This document shows positions 52,664-62,308 of a DNA stretch of 64,000 nt, piece by piece. The DNA is taken from NCBI GenBank assembly GCA_018266295.1, contig JAFEAQ010000011.1, positions 372,001 through 436,000 on the forward strand, given 5' to 3'. The notes under the pieces were generated by a model, which had not been told where the DNA came from, searched no databases, and was given only the letters and a program-made list of their open reading frames with translations. Position 1 is the stretch's first letter. The number at the start of each line of letters is the position of its first letter. The DNA is from Bdellovibrionales bacterium (GTDB lineage Bacteria; Bdellovibrionota; Bdellovibrionia; Bdellovibrionales; Bdellovibrionaceae). A program made the position numbers and the translations under genes.

Positions 52664-54840
52664 TGCGCAAGGCAATTTCTTCAGCCATTTTTGTAACCGC
52701 TTTTTTGGGGTGTACCACAACGTCTGTGAACCATACAGGTGCAGACACGAAGGTCACCCCTTCTTCTATGCCTCCAAGTTATGACTTCATCGTCCAAAAC
52801 CGTGATCATAACCAAAAAGAACTCGAGGCCCTGAAAACCACTGACGACAATCAAACATGGTGGAAGAAATATCGCATTGGACTTTTGAATCTCGATAAAA
52901 ATCCGGAGGTCTCTTGCCCTCAGTTTACGGCCCTTTCTAAAGAAGCTCACTTTCCACTCCGCGATTTGGCATTACTGCGCGCTCATCAAACGTGCGCTGA
53001 TACCAAAGACCTCGCGAAGCTGGATCCAGAGCTTTATAAAAGCAACTACAAATGGAGCCAGGACGTTCTTGCCGATGTGAATTTGAAGCAGGCACGCAAA
53101 ACAGACGACAAGCTCGATGACATCGAGGCACTGAAAGAAAGTGCCCGCCAAGAAGTGATTGCCAAAAAGAAAGAGCAATACCTTCTCGATGCACTCAAGA
53201 TCGCTCAAGACTTAAAATCAGAAGAAGAAATCAAAGCCGTTCAAGCTCAGCTCTATAAATCATCGCCGCGTTTAAAGCCGGATCTGACTTTCAAAGAACT
53301 TCCAGCGGCAGCCATGGATTATCGCCAGCGCCGCGAATTTGAAAAGGCTCTTGCAATCTACCGCAAGATCCTGAAAGATCCACAAGCTTCGACGGATGAT
53401 AAATTCCAAGCGCTCAAGAACATCCGCATGACCTATAAGGTCGCGCAAAATAAAAATGCCTATATCGATGCGACCACGCAACTCGTGAACGCAACGAAGG
53501 CTGATTTTAAAGAAAATAAAAAGGATCCACAAAATATCAAGCGCCTGCATGAAAGCTATGTTCTGCTTGCGCGCACGCTGTGGACTGAAGACCGCGTAAG
53601 CCTAGCACTGAAATACCTCACTGAAGCTCAAAGACAGCTCAAGGGTCAGCATTCGCTAGACGAGATCTACTTTGTTCTCGGTCGCATGGCAGAGGAAAAA
53701 GGCGACTTACAAAAAGCCGCTGACTACTACGAAGCAAGTCTTAAAGAGCCGCTTTCAAGTTCTAGCATCCGCGAACGCGTTCAGTGGCTGCACCCCTGGG
53801 TGCTTTACAAAATGAAGCAATACGACGAAGCGGCTACGAAGCTTCAAGAATACGCGAAAAAAGCCAAGGACAATTCCGATAAGACTCGAAGCACGTTCTG
53901 GGCGGCTCGCGCTTTAAAGAACAACAACAAGTCGGAAGAAGCAAAAGCGCTTTTACAGCAGCTCGTTAAAGACGACCAAATCGGTTACTACGGCATGCTC
54001 GCCGTGCGTGAACTCGGCCAGACTTACAATCCGATGAAGAGCAATGAGAAAGACTTCTCTTACTCTCTGACAAGCTTAAAGGAACTGAGCCCAACATCAG
54101 CGATGCAGGCTGAATGGCTGATGGCAGTCGGTGAAAATACGTTCTCAGAAAAAGTCATCGACCAGCTGGCGCAAGAGCTTCGCCAAAAAGGCCGCGCGGA
54201 TGAAGACACATGGCTTGTTGTTCTAACAAGCTATGCACGCGCCAACCTTTATCTGCCGCTTTTTGCCGCCTACAACAATCTGCCAAGTGGAGTAAAAGAA
54301 AAGATGATTCAGAAACATCCTGAACTTCTTTTCCCGCGTAACTACAAAGACATTATCCAGCAGGCAGCCGGCACCGAGCAGATCGCGCCGGAATTTGTGT
54401 TCTCGATCATCCGTCAAGAATCTGCGTTTAATCCACGCGCCCGCAGCCCTGTGGATGCCTTCGGTTTGATGCAGCTTTTGCCAAGCCTTGGAAAAGAGCT
54501 CAGCAAAAATGCGAAGGTCTCATACAAAGAGCCGGATGACCTTTTTGACCCGGAAGTGAACGTCCCCCTCGGGGCGCGTGAGCTGAAGAATTTGCTGTCG
54601 AAATATGACCAGCAATACATCCTTGCAGTGTCCGCTTACAATGCCAGCGGCAGTGCGATCCGTGGCTGGCTCAAGACTCGCTTCCGTGATGACTCCCTTG
54701 AGTTCATCGAAGAGGTCCCCTACGACGAGACCCGTGCCTATATTAAGCTCGTTATGCGTAATTTCGTGTTCTATAAGCGTCTAGGCCAGGATGCACCCGT
54801 GCCATTCCCGGAGGAGTGGCTCAAGCTCGTGAAGAACTAG
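52663..54840 (+). CDS. slt: Lipoprotein lytic murein transglycosylase (Slt-like)
   Basis: About 725 residues. A lipobox (FLGC, Cys17) marks it as a lipoprotein. Residues 40-560 are helical repeats (TPR-like, for example FEKALAIYRKILKDPQ, GDLQKAADYYEASLKEPL), like the superhelical arm of Slt70. The SLT domain near 570-700 has the catalytic Glu586 in FVFSIIRQESAFNPRARSP, GLMQLLPSLGKEL and LAVSAYNASGSAIRGWL. It cleaves peptidoglycan between MurNAc and GlcNAc, forming 1,6-anhydro ends. Coupled to htpX. Confidence 0.94.
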   Translation: MRKAISSAIFVTAFLGCTTTSVNHTGADTKVTPSSMPPSYDFIVQNRDHNQKELEALKTTDDNQTWWKKYRIGLLNLDKNPEVSCPQFTALSKEAHFPLRDLALLRAHQTCADTKDLAKLDPELYKSNYKWSQDVLADVNLKQARKTDDKLDDIEALKESARQEVIAKKKEQYLLDALKIAQDLKSEEEIKAVQAQLYKSSPRLKPDLTFKELPAAAMDYRQRREFEKALAIYRKILKDPQASTDDKFQALKNIRMTYKVAQNKNAYIDATTQLVNATKADFKENKKDPQNIKRLHESYVLLARTLWTEDRVSLALKYLTEAQRQLKGQHSLDEIYFVLGRMAEEKGDLQKAADYYEASLKEPLSSSSIRERVQWLHPWVLYKMKQYDEAATKLQEYAKKAKDNSDKTRSTFWAARALKNNNKSEEAKALLQQLVKDDQIGYYGMLAVRELGQTYNPMKSNEKDFSYSLTSLKELSPTSAMQAEWLMAVGENTFSEKVIDQLAQELRQKGRADEDTWLVVLTSYARANLYLPLFAAYNNLPSGVKEKMIQKHPELLFPRNYKDIIQQAAGTEQIAPEFVFSIIRQESAFNPRARSPVDAFGLMQLLPSLGKELSKNAKVSYKEPDDLFDPEVNVPLGARELKNLLSKYDQQYILAVSAYNASGSAIRGWLKTRFRDDSLEFIEEVPYDETRAYIKLVMRNFVFYKRLGQDAPVPFPEEWLKLVKN

Positions 54841-54853
54841 ACCAAGGCCCGCA

Positions 54854-54876
54854 GAGGCACCGAAATTCGGTGTCTC
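54854..54876 (+). terminator. Weak terminator after slt
   Basis: GAGGCACCGA pairs with TCGGTGTCTC (ten pairs, one G-T) around three bases, followed by only a short AATTT stretch. The T run is weak. Confidence 0.4.
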
Positions 54877-54950
54877 AATTTGAGAAGAAAAGCCAAGAAA
54901 GTTTAAGAGCGCCCTCGGAAATCCGATAATTATACGGTGGAGGAAACCTC

Positions 54951-56327
54951 ATGCGCTCTCAGAAAATGATATTCCTTGTTGGCGGCATCTTTGTAGTTTT
55001 CATCGGTGCTTTCGGGACTTACCAACATCTCAGTGGGGAAGCCTCTTCCCGTTCTACGAACTCCGTCAAAAAAGCCAGCGGCCGTTTTGAGGAGTCCAAG
55101 ATCACTTCAAAAACTGAAAGTGTCGATGATGAACAAAGTGCCTTGTTCAATGACCCTGCCATTGCTCAAGCATGGGGCCTTAAGAAAGCCGATGCAGCTC
55201 GCGCATGGTCGGTCTCTAAAGGCAGCAAGAGCGTTGTCGTTGCCGTCATCGATACGGGCGCCGACGTCAAGCATGAGAACCTTTCAGCAAATCTCTGGAT
55301 GAACCCTGGTGAAACCGGCAAAGACTCAAAAGGCCGCGACAAAGCCAACAACGGAGTCGATGACGACGGCAATGGCTTCATCGATGACGTTCACGGCTGG
55401 AACTTCGTTTCTAACAACAATAATCTGACGGACAACCATGGCCACGGCACTCATATCGCCGGCATCATTGGCGCGAATGCGGTGAACGGAAAAGGCTTCC
55501 GAGGGATCTCTCAAGACGTGAGCCTGATGATTTTGAAATACTACGATCCTAAAGTCGCTGGCACGGACAACTTAAAAAACACAGTGGCTTCGATTAAGTA
55601 CGCTGTGAAAATGGGCGCGAACATCATCAACTACTCTGGGGGCGGAACTGAGTTCAGCCAAGAAGAGCATGATGCGATTGTCGAAGCCGAGAAAAAAGGA
55701 ATTCTGTTTGTCGCAGCCGCGGGTAACGAAAGATCCAACTCGGATCAATTCCGCTACTACCCTGCTGACTATGGTCTTTCAAATATCATCTCAGTCACGG
55801 CGATCGACCCGAGCACAGAAGTTCTTTCTTCCAGCAACTACGGAACTGAGACTGTGGATATCGCAGCTCCAGGCCAAAACATCTTGTCACTGCTTCCGGG
55901 TGGTTCTTACGGGATGATGACAGGCACTTCGCAAGCAACGGCTTTCGTTTCGGGCGCTGCGGCCTTGGTGATGGCTCGACGTGAAGCTTATAAAGCTGTC
56001 GACGTGAAGAAATACATTCTTTCAACCGGTGATGCGATGGCTTCGCTCAGCGCAAAGACGCGTACTTCCCGTCAGCTGAATCTTTACAAGTCGCTGACGA
56101 TCCTCGATCAGGGCTTGGGACTCACAGGGGTTGCGGCCGCGAACAAAGGCAGCGCGAGCAATCAAGAGTTCACAGTTCGTGCCAAAGACGAAGCAAACAC
56201 TCCGCACGAAGATCCGAACCTTAAAAAGGATTCGGCGACTGAGATGGCGACCTTCGGAAAGTCACTCATTAAGAGCATGGAAAAAATGGGCCGCATCGGC
56301 GAAAAGCAGGCACCAGCAAGTCAGTAG
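54951..56327 (+). CDS. Subtilisin-like serine protease (S8)
   Basis: About 458 residues. An N-terminal signal or anchor (MIFLVGGIFVVFIGAFGTY) and a short pro-region precede the catalytic domain with Asp101 (AVIDTGADVKHENL), His165 (NHGHGTHIAGIIGANA) and Ser327 (GTSQATAFVSGAAAL), plus the oxyanion Asn in AAAGNERSN. The C-terminal part is low-complexity with charged residues. Exported protease, of the kind expanded in predatory Bdellovibrio. GGAGG site. Its stop lies four bases before a long palindrome. Confidence 0.96.
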   Translation: MRSQKMIFLVGGIFVVFIGAFGTYQHLSGEASSRSTNSVKKASGRFEESKITSKTESVDDEQSALFNDPAIAQAWGLKKADAARAWSVSKGSKSVVVAVIDTGADVKHENLSANLWMNPGETGKDSKGRDKANNGVDDDGNGFIDDVHGWNFVSNNNNLTDNHGHGTHIAGIIGANAVNGKGFRGISQDVSLMILKYYDPKVAGTDNLKNTVASIKYAVKMGANIINYSGGGTEFSQEEHDAIVEAEKKGILFVAAAGNERSNSDQFRYYPADYGLSNIISVTAIDPSTEVLSSSNYGTETVDIAAPGQNILSLLPGGSYGMMTGTSQATAFVSGAAALVMARREAYKAVDVKKYILSTGDAMASLSAKTRTSRQLNLYKSLTILDQGLGLTGVAAANKGSASNQEFTVRAKDEANTPHEDPNLKKDSATEMATFGKSLIKSMEKMGRIGEKQAPASQ

Positions 56328-56331
56328 CTTT

Positions 56332-56469
56332 AAAGGTACCAGGTCGCTTTTCGGAATTGACATTAAACTAGAAAAGAAAAACCCCCGAGATTATCGGGGG
56401 TTTCTATTTGTAGTGTCCGAGTTTCGGAGAAACTAAGATGTCAATTCTGAAAAGCGACCTGGTACCTTT
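56332..56469. repeat. 138-bp MITE-like palindromic element between convergent genes
   Basis: 31-base terminal inverted repeats starting AAAGGTACCAGGTCGC and ending GAATTGACA (one mismatch, G/A, at position 22) enclose 76 bases holding a terminator hairpin and a second small hairpin (AGTTTC-GGA-GAAACT, 56420-56434). The right end reaches the first base of the endA stop codon. There is no transposase or coding content. It resembles a REP or MITE-type element that has been used as a bidirectional terminator. Confidence 0.75.
56379..56403. terminator. Bidirectional terminator inside the palindromic element
   Basis: Perfect ten-base-pair stem AAACCCCCGA / TCGGGGGTTT with loop GATTA. T-rich sequence follows on both strands (TTTCTATTT on plus, TTTTTCTTTTC on minus), so it can end the subtilase and the endonuclease genes. 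Confidence 0.9.
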
Positions 56470-57338
56470 TAGAAGTCGTTGATTTTATCGACGAGTTCTG
56501 GGTAGTCGATGAATGGGTTGCGGTTACCCTGAAGCTTCATGATCTTTTCGTTGCGGTCGCGTTCTTCGTCGTCAACAGGGTCATCTTTGTGCCACTTGCG
56601 AAGAACTGCTTCGAGGCGAGGATCAATCGGCAGATCGTAACGAGTTGAGAAGTAGAACAATGCACGTGCCACGTTTCCGCGGTGCTCACGAGGTGGCTCA
56701 AAAACATCTTGGCCGCCGCCATCAGGTTTACCGAAGCGAACATTTTTGCACTTCAATGTTTTTGTATCCTTCACGACTTCACCAAACCAGTTGTTGCCGC
56801 GAACGGAATTCATTTCAGAATCCGTTGGGAAGAGGTGATGAAGATCCGATTTTTGCAAATCTGTAGGATATCTGCCGGTGAAACGACTTTGTGGCCACGT
56901 GTGCTCCGCATTGATTACGGTGCTGTCAGGAATCACTCCCGGCCCTGGGCGTCCACCATTGCTGAACTCTTCAGGTGTCGCATTGTGATCGCAGTAGACG
57001 TCCTTCACTCCGTATCCGCTGCCTGTATCAGGAATCAGATAAAAGCTACCGAAAAGAAACTTGCGAGCGTTGTTGTATCCGAAAGCCGTGTGCTGGTAAC
57101 AGCCACTCTCTTCACAAGAGGTGCCCAATGTATCGAGACCGTCTTTATGTGGATTGTGATAAACCTTCAAGATGACTTTCAAACGCATCAGCAAACTTTT
57201 ATCAGTTACGCCAGCGCCGAGTTCGCTATAGAACTCTTCACCATAATAAGGAATCTTTTCTGTCAGAGCCGCTGCATGAACAACGCCTGAAAAGAACATT
57301 GAAAAAAGGATCACTGTCTTAATGAAGTTTGTCTTCAT
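56469..57338 (-). CDS. endA: Secreted endonuclease I
   Basis: About 289 residues with a signal peptide (MKTNFIKTVILFSMFFSGVVHAA). The mature enzyme shows NAEHTWPQSRFTGRYPTDLQKSDLHHLFPTDSEMNSVRGNNWFGEV (beta-beta-alpha metal nuclease core with the catalytic His) and RGNVARALFYFSTRYDL. EndA/Vvn-type enzymes cut DNA and RNA non-specifically outside the cytoplasm. In a predator this would degrade prey nucleic acid. Next to an exported subtilase, in convergent orientation. Confidence 0.95.
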   Translation of the reverse strand: MKTNFIKTVILFSMFFSGVVHAAALTEKIPYYGEEFYSELGAGVTDKSLLMRLKVILKVYHNPHKDGLDTLGTSCEESGCYQHTAFGYNNARKFLFGSFYLIPDTGSGYGVKDVYCDHNATPEEFSNGGRPGPGVIPDSTVINAEHTWPQSRFTGRYPTDLQKSDLHHLFPTDSEMNSVRGNNWFGEVVKDTKTLKCKNVRFGKPDGGGQDVFEPPREHRGNVARALFYFSTRYDLPIDPRLEAVLRKWHKDDPVDDEERDRNEKIMKLQGNRNPFIDYPELVDKINDF

Positions 57339-57491
57339 TCGGGTCCGCCATTTCTGTTGGGGGTGATGTTTACAGCCTCTGGGCGGAACTATTGCGTTTC
57401 GGTAATAACGAAGTCAATTAAGAACGCTCGAAATTCTTTGTTAGAATTCCGTTAGGGAAAAATCATGGAAATGATTTTGGATTAAATTTTT

Positions 57492-58352
57492 TTAATAGAA
57501 GTCGGAAAGAGAGATTCTCCCTTTCCAAAAAAGAATAAGTCCGAACGTCAGCAACGCCACGGCTACTCCGGCTCCCACGAGATTGCGGAGACTTAAACTG
57601 AAGTAGCCCGTAAGGATCATTAAAAGCGAAAGACTCAGCGGTCCCCACAAAACATACTTGTGCCATTTCTTTCGTGGCACCGTCGGCTTTTGCGCAAAGC
57701 GTAAGTCGCCATCAGCTTTGCTGGTAAGCGTTACTTGCAACAAACCATGGGCCTTAAAGATCATTCGCTCACAGACATCATCAGAGCCGCCCTGAGCACT
57801 CTTTAATTCTTCGTATTTTAAGATCGCAAAGCGCAGAGCATCCAGTTGATGGCAGCTCTTCAGAAAATCATCATGCAAACTCAAGTTATCGAAGTTCATG
57901 ATGAGGTTCTTCCACTTACGCACCAAACTTGGCTGCGCTTTCAATGTCGGATCCAGAGGCAATTGCTCGAGACGCGCGAAAATCACATGGCAAGAATAGC
58001 ATTCAGAGTTTTTCTTTTCATTGATAGCGCCACACTTCGGGCAAGCTTGAGTGCTTGTCTTTTCAGCAGAGTCTTCGATTTCTTGTTGCAAGGCTGCAAA
58101 TGATTGAGCCTCCAACTCTTGCTGGAACGTGCGTGCTTCCTCCATCTCAGGAGATGCCTGCACTAGATAGGTCGCTACCGACATAGGATTTGTCACAGGA
58201 TAAGCGAATGAAAAGCGGCTTGAGCAGGAAATGCAGTCAAACTGAGGAGTGTGACTTTGGATGTCGCCCTCACTGACTTCGTAGAGTTTGCTGCAATTCG
58301 GGCAGCGCACTCTGAATTTTCCAAGCTGTTTTTCAGTCGATAGTTCGCTCAA
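57492..58352 (-). CDS. Membrane protein with two zinc-ribbon motifs
   Basis: About 286 residues from a TTG behind AGGAGA. Residues 14-47 (VRCPNCSKLYEVSEGDIQSHTPQFDCISCSSRFSF) form an MJ0042-type zinc ribbon, and a second Cys-x-x-Cys pair occurs at about 103-120 (ACPKCGAINEKKNSECYSCHVIF). Two membrane helices lie near the C-terminus (VLWGPLSLSLLMILTGYFSLSL and LVGAGVAVALLTFGLILFW). A soluble helical middle part (LRFAILKYEELKSA) lies between. The function is unknown. Divergent from lnt with about 40 bases between. Confidence 0.85.
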   Translation of the reverse strand: MSELSTEKQLGKFRVRCPNCSKLYEVSEGDIQSHTPQFDCISCSSRFSFAYPVTNPMSVATYLVQASPEMEEARTFQQELEAQSFAALQQEIEDSAEKTSTQACPKCGAINEKKNSECYSCHVIFARLEQLPLDPTLKAQPSLVRKWKNLIMNFDNLSLHDDFLKSCHQLDALRFAILKYEELKSAQGGSDDVCERMIFKAHGLLQVTLTSKADGDLRFAQKPTVPRKKWHKYVLWGPLSLSLLMILTGYFSLSLRNLVGAGVAVALLTFGLILFWKGRISLSDFY

Positions 58353-58392
58353 TCCGAGCTTCTCCTATTCATTCCTTAGTGTTACAAAGTCT

Positions 58393-60003
58393 ATGATGGG
58401 TAAGATTCTCGCGTTTTTCAAGAACTATTCTCTACGAAATTATTTATGGCCATTCATCGCCGGCGTGTTGATAGGCACCAGTTACATTCCGTTCCCTCCG
58501 TGGGCGCTCCTTTTTTGTTACGCTCCCCTCTGGGTTTTCGTTTTTCGGAGCGGAAAAAATTGGAAACAAGGTTTCGCCGCCGGCTGGTGGACTCAATTCG
58601 TTCTTACTCTGATCGGTTTTCATTGGATCGCCTACGTAACCAAACAATTCGGCGGCTTCCCGTGGCCTTTCGCGATTTTCGTACTGACGATTTTCGCGGC
58701 CTTTATGCATCTCTACATTCCAGTGACAACCGCTCTAGTGGCGTACCTCAAGGAAAAATACTCTTGGAGTGCGGGAAAATCCCTCCTGGCGTGTGCGCTT
58801 CTTTTGTCGCTGGCTGAGCGAGTATGGCCGAGCATTTTTCAATGGAATTTAGGTTATACCCTGCTCGCCGCAAATATCCCGGCCTATAATTGGGCCGACG
58901 TGATTGGCTTTGAGGGCCTCTCAACAATTATTCTTTTGTTGAATGCTTGGGTTGCCTGGATCTGGTTGCACCGTGAACAGCGCGGAACTTTGCAAAAACA
59001 CGGAGTCCTCTTGGCCCTTTTCTTGGCTGTATTTAATATCAGCGGCCACTTCCATGGCGAGCGCTGGAATGAGTTTGATCGCAAGTTCAATGTCTCGATC
59101 ATCCAAGCAAATATCGGTGACCTCGAAAAAGTCGTCGCTGAAAAAGGCCAAGGCTTCCAGGACGAAATCGTTACGAAGTTCCTGAACCTAACCCGTCAGG
59201 CAGTTGCAGCCACTCCCAATACGGAGCTGATCGTGTGGCCGGAAACCGCTTTTCCGGATTACCTCAACGCCTATAACACCAATTCCCGCATTCCCCGTCT
59301 TTTAGGATCTGGCCTCACGCCGCTTGGAAAAACGTTGCTGACAGGAGCCTATGGCAAAGATGCTCCGGGCGAACGCTCACCGCGCCTGACTTACAATTCT
59401 CTTTTCTTGGTGGACTCAAATGCACACGTGATTGGCCAGCCATACAACAAAACCAACTTGCTGGCGTTTGGCGAGTACTTGCCGTTCAGCGAGCGCTTTC
59501 CGTTTTTGCTCAAGTTGTTGCCGTTCATTTCCAACTTCGGCCGTGGTCATGGGCCAGAGATTTTGGTTTACCCTCATCCTGAAGGGGATATTAAAATCGG
59601 TGGCCAGATTTGCTATGAAGGACTGTACCCTGAATTCACTCGTGGCCTCGCTGAGAAGCAGGCCGACATTCTTGCCAACGTCACCAATGATTCTTGGTTC
59701 GGCCGTCCCTTTGAACCGCACCAGCATATGGAAATGACATTAGCTCGCGCAATCGAAGTGCGCCGCCCGTTGATTCGTTCTACGAATACCGGCATTAGCA
59801 CGGTGATTCTTGCGAATGGAACTGTCTTACAACAGTCACCATTGCACACGGAGTGGTTTGGCAGCTTTGACGTCGAGATGAAGAAAAATGCCCCAACAAC
59901 GGACTTTGTTCTTTGGGGACACTATGATTGGATTTTGATTTTACTAGGCTTATTGGCCGTTATCGCTAAAGGTGTTATCGATGCAAGACCTCATCGCTCT
60001 TGA
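58393..60003 (+). CDS. lnt: Apolipoprotein N-acyltransferase
   Basis: About 536 residues from MMGKILAFFKN; a longer in-frame start at 58288 would overlap the divergent gene. The N-terminal half has six or so membrane helices (for example FIAGVLIGTSYIPF, FVLTLIGFHWIAYV), and the periplasmic nitrilase domain contains the triad Glu284 (VWPETAFPDY), Lys353 (YNKTNLLAFGEYLPF) and Cys407 (GGQICYEGLYPE). Adds the third acyl chain to lipoproteins. Its end overlaps mutS2 by 23 bases. Confidence 0.95.
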   Translation: MMGKILAFFKNYSLRNYLWPFIAGVLIGTSYIPFPPWALLFCYAPLWVFVFRSGKNWKQGFAAGWWTQFVLTLIGFHWIAYVTKQFGGFPWPFAIFVLTIFAAFMHLYIPVTTALVAYLKEKYSWSAGKSLLACALLLSLAERVWPSIFQWNLGYTLLAANIPAYNWADVIGFEGLSTIILLLNAWVAWIWLHREQRGTLQKHGVLLALFLAVFNISGHFHGERWNEFDRKFNVSIIQANIGDLEKVVAEKGQGFQDEIVTKFLNLTRQAVAATPNTELIVWPETAFPDYLNAYNTNSRIPRLLGSGLTPLGKTLLTGAYGKDAPGERSPRLTYNSLFLVDSNAHVIGQPYNKTNLLAFGEYLPFSERFPFLLKLLPFISNFGRGHGPEILVYPHPEGDIKIGGQICYEGLYPEFTRGLAEKQADILANVTNDSWFGRPFEPHQHMEMTLARAIEVRRPLIRSTNTGISTVILANGTVLQQSPLHTEWFGSFDVEMKKNAPTTDFVLWGHYDWILILLGLLAVIAKGVIDARPHRS

Positions 60004-62308
60004 TTGGATAGAAATTTTAGAAAAGATCCGTGGCTATGCCACGAGTGAATCTGCCAAAAATAAAATTTTGGAGATCAAACCACTTGCAACCCCGGACGAG
60101 GCCCAGAAGAGCTTTCAGGAAATCTTTGATGCCGGCGCTGTTCTTGCTGAAGGGGTGCGCCCTTATATGCAGAGCTTGGATCTGTTTGCGACATGGTTTC
60201 CGCGCCTTAAAAAACGCGCCACACTCAAAACACTCGAGATCAAAGACGTTCGCAGCTTCTGTCTAGAAGCCCTCGCCTTGAAAGAAGCTCTTTCGCCACT
60301 CGACAATATGTGGGGCAGCCGCATCCGCGAAAGCTTGATGGAGGCTGAAGAGCCCCTCTCCGCGATCGACCAGATCTTGACTCCGGGGGGAGAGATCCGC
60401 TCTGATGCGAGCGAAAAGCTGTACAATCTTTTCCGCGAGAAAGAACGTCTTGCGCGGGATGTGCAAACAAATCTGGACCGCTTGGTGAAAGATCACCAAA
60501 TGGAAAACAATCTTCAGGATAAGTACGTCACCACTCGCGAAGGACGCTGGGTTCTTCCGGTCCGCGGCGGCATGCAACACTATGTGCCCGGCGTGATTCA
60601 CGGCTCTTCACAAACAAAGCAAACTGTTTTCATTGAACCTGAAAAAGTCATTCCGATGAACAACCGTCTTCGCCAGATCGAAGTCGAGATCGAAGACGAG
60701 ATCGAAAGACTCCTCGTCGAACTTTCACATTATCTTTCAGCCAAAGCCGAAGACTTTCAGAATACTTTTACCTTGCTTGAAGAGTCCGACATCCGCTTAG
60801 CGCAGGCGCAATTGACCAGCATGATCAAAGGCTCACCGATTGAATTCACCACCGAAGGTTTTGAACTCGTCGATGTTCGCCACCCGCTTTTGCAACTCTC
60901 TGGCAAAAACGTTGTCGCTAATACGGTGATTCTCAATCAGAAAAAATCGATCCTCCTTCTATCTGGCCCGAACGCCGGCGGTAAGACAGTTCTCCTCAAA
61001 GGCATTGGCCTCGCCGCACAGATGGCCCGCTGTGGCCTTCCGATCTGTGCCAGCGAAAGCTCCAAAGTGCCGTTCTTTAAAGATATTCTGATCGGCATCG
61101 GCGATGCTCAAAGCGTCGATGAAGAGCTCAGTACTTTTGCGGCTCACTTAAAGATCCTCACCAAAGCCGCGCAAATGCAGGGCGCAAACCACCTCATCTT
61201 GATCGATGAGATCTGCGGATCGACAGATCCGGAAGAAGGCAGCGCCCTTGCTCGCAGCTTTATCGAAACGTTTTCTAAAAATAATGTCTATGCCGTTATT
61301 ACTTCGCACTTAGGACCTTTGAAGGCCGGCTGGACCGATCAAGATCACGTTTTAAATGGAAGTCTTGAGTACGATCCTAAATCCGGCCGCCCGACATATC
61401 AGTTCTTGTCCGGCATTCCCGGCGATTCGCTCGCGATTCAAACGGCAAAGCGCGTGGGCGTGAGCAAAGAGATCGTCGAACGCGCCATTGAAGTGCTGTC
61501 ACCGACAACTCGTGCGCGCCTACAAGGTCTTGAACAGATTGAACAGCTCAAAGCCGACATCGCGATTTTACAAGAACATCTGCGCAGCGAAACGAAAAAG
61601 GCCACTGCCACTAAAAACAAGTACGAAACCTTGCTGGCACAGTTTAATAAAGAAAAAGAAGACCAGCTCGCAAAGACTCTCAAAAAAGCCGAAAAGAAAG
61701 TCGACGAGGCCATCGGCCTTGCGAAAGCCGGCGATATTTTCGAGCGGCACCGCAACCTGCAGGATATCAAGTACAATTTGCCTGAGATCGTCAAAGCAAA
61801 ACCGATCAACACCGGCGGCATTGAGAGTGTTGAAGACTTTGCCAAACGCTATCCGACGGGATCAAAAGTATTTGTGCCGTCTCTCAATCAGGACGGAATC
61901 GTGCAAAGTGCGCCGAACTCAAAAGGCGAAGTGATGATCCTCTCGAACTCAATTCGTCTGCAGCTGCCTTGGCAAGAGCTGCGCTCTCCGGGAAAACCGC
62001 AGAATCCGACGGCGCAGTTAGTGCGCAAGAGTTCCTCTTTCACGGTGGCTTTGAACGAAGATGAGACGGTCCTAGATTTGCGCGGAAAAACTTCTGAAGA
62101 CGCGATCGAGGAGCTCGAAGTGGCTCTGGATAAAGCCGTTCAGACCCGCGAAGACCGCTTGAAAATCATCCATGGTCACGGCACCGAGGCCCTGAAAAAA
62201 GCCGTGCGAACCTATCTTTCCCGTAGCATCTACGTGAAAAAGTGGAAAGCCGGGGGTCCGGATTCTGGCGGAGACGGCATTACATGGGTGGAGCTCAGCC
62301 TTGATTAG
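59981..62308 (+). CDS. mutS2: Endonuclease MutS2
   Basis: About 775 residues from MQDLIALDWIEILEKI, with AAAGGTG six bases before. The MutS core has Walker A LSGPNAGGKTVLL (328 onward), STFAAHLKILTKAA, LILIDEICGSTDPEEGSALARSF and a helical region, then a KOW-like part and a C-terminal Smr nuclease domain (LDLRGKTSEDAIEELEVALDKAVQ, IHGHGTEALKKAVRTYL). It acts on branched DNA and on collided ribosomes in some bacteria, not in mismatch repair. It starts inside the end of lnt. Confidence 0.96.
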   Translation: MQDLIALDWIEILEKIRGYATSESAKNKILEIKPLATPDEAQKSFQEIFDAGAVLAEGVRPYMQSLDLFATWFPRLKKRATLKTLEIKDVRSFCLEALALKEALSPLDNMWGSRIRESLMEAEEPLSAIDQILTPGGEIRSDASEKLYNLFREKERLARDVQTNLDRLVKDHQMENNLQDKYVTTREGRWVLPVRGGMQHYVPGVIHGSSQTKQTVFIEPEKVIPMNNRLRQIEVEIEDEIERLLVELSHYLSAKAEDFQNTFTLLEESDIRLAQAQLTSMIKGSPIEFTTEGFELVDVRHPLLQLSGKNVVANTVILNQKKSILLLSGPNAGGKTVLLKGIGLAAQMARCGLPICASESSKVPFFKDILIGIGDAQSVDEELSTFAAHLKILTKAAQMQGANHLILIDEICGSTDPEEGSALARSFIETFSKNNVYAVITSHLGPLKAGWTDQDHVLNGSLEYDPKSGRPTYQFLSGIPGDSLAIQTAKRVGVSKEIVERAIEVLSPTTRARLQGLEQIEQLKADIAILQEHLRSETKKATATKNKYETLLAQFNKEKEDQLAKTLKKAEKKVDEAIGLAKAGDIFERHRNLQDIKYNLPEIVKAKPINTGGIESVEDFAKRYPTGSKVFVPSLNQDGIVQSAPNSKGEVMILSNSIRLQLPWQELRSPGKPQNPTAQLVRKSSSFTVALNEDETVLDLRGKTSEDAIEELEVALDKAVQTREDRLKIIHGHGTEALKKAVRTYLSRSIYVKKWKAGGPDSGGDGITWVELSLD

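Noticed and set aside
56332-56469. Complete insertion sequence
   Set aside because: Only 138 bases with no coding capacity, so at most a non-autonomous element.
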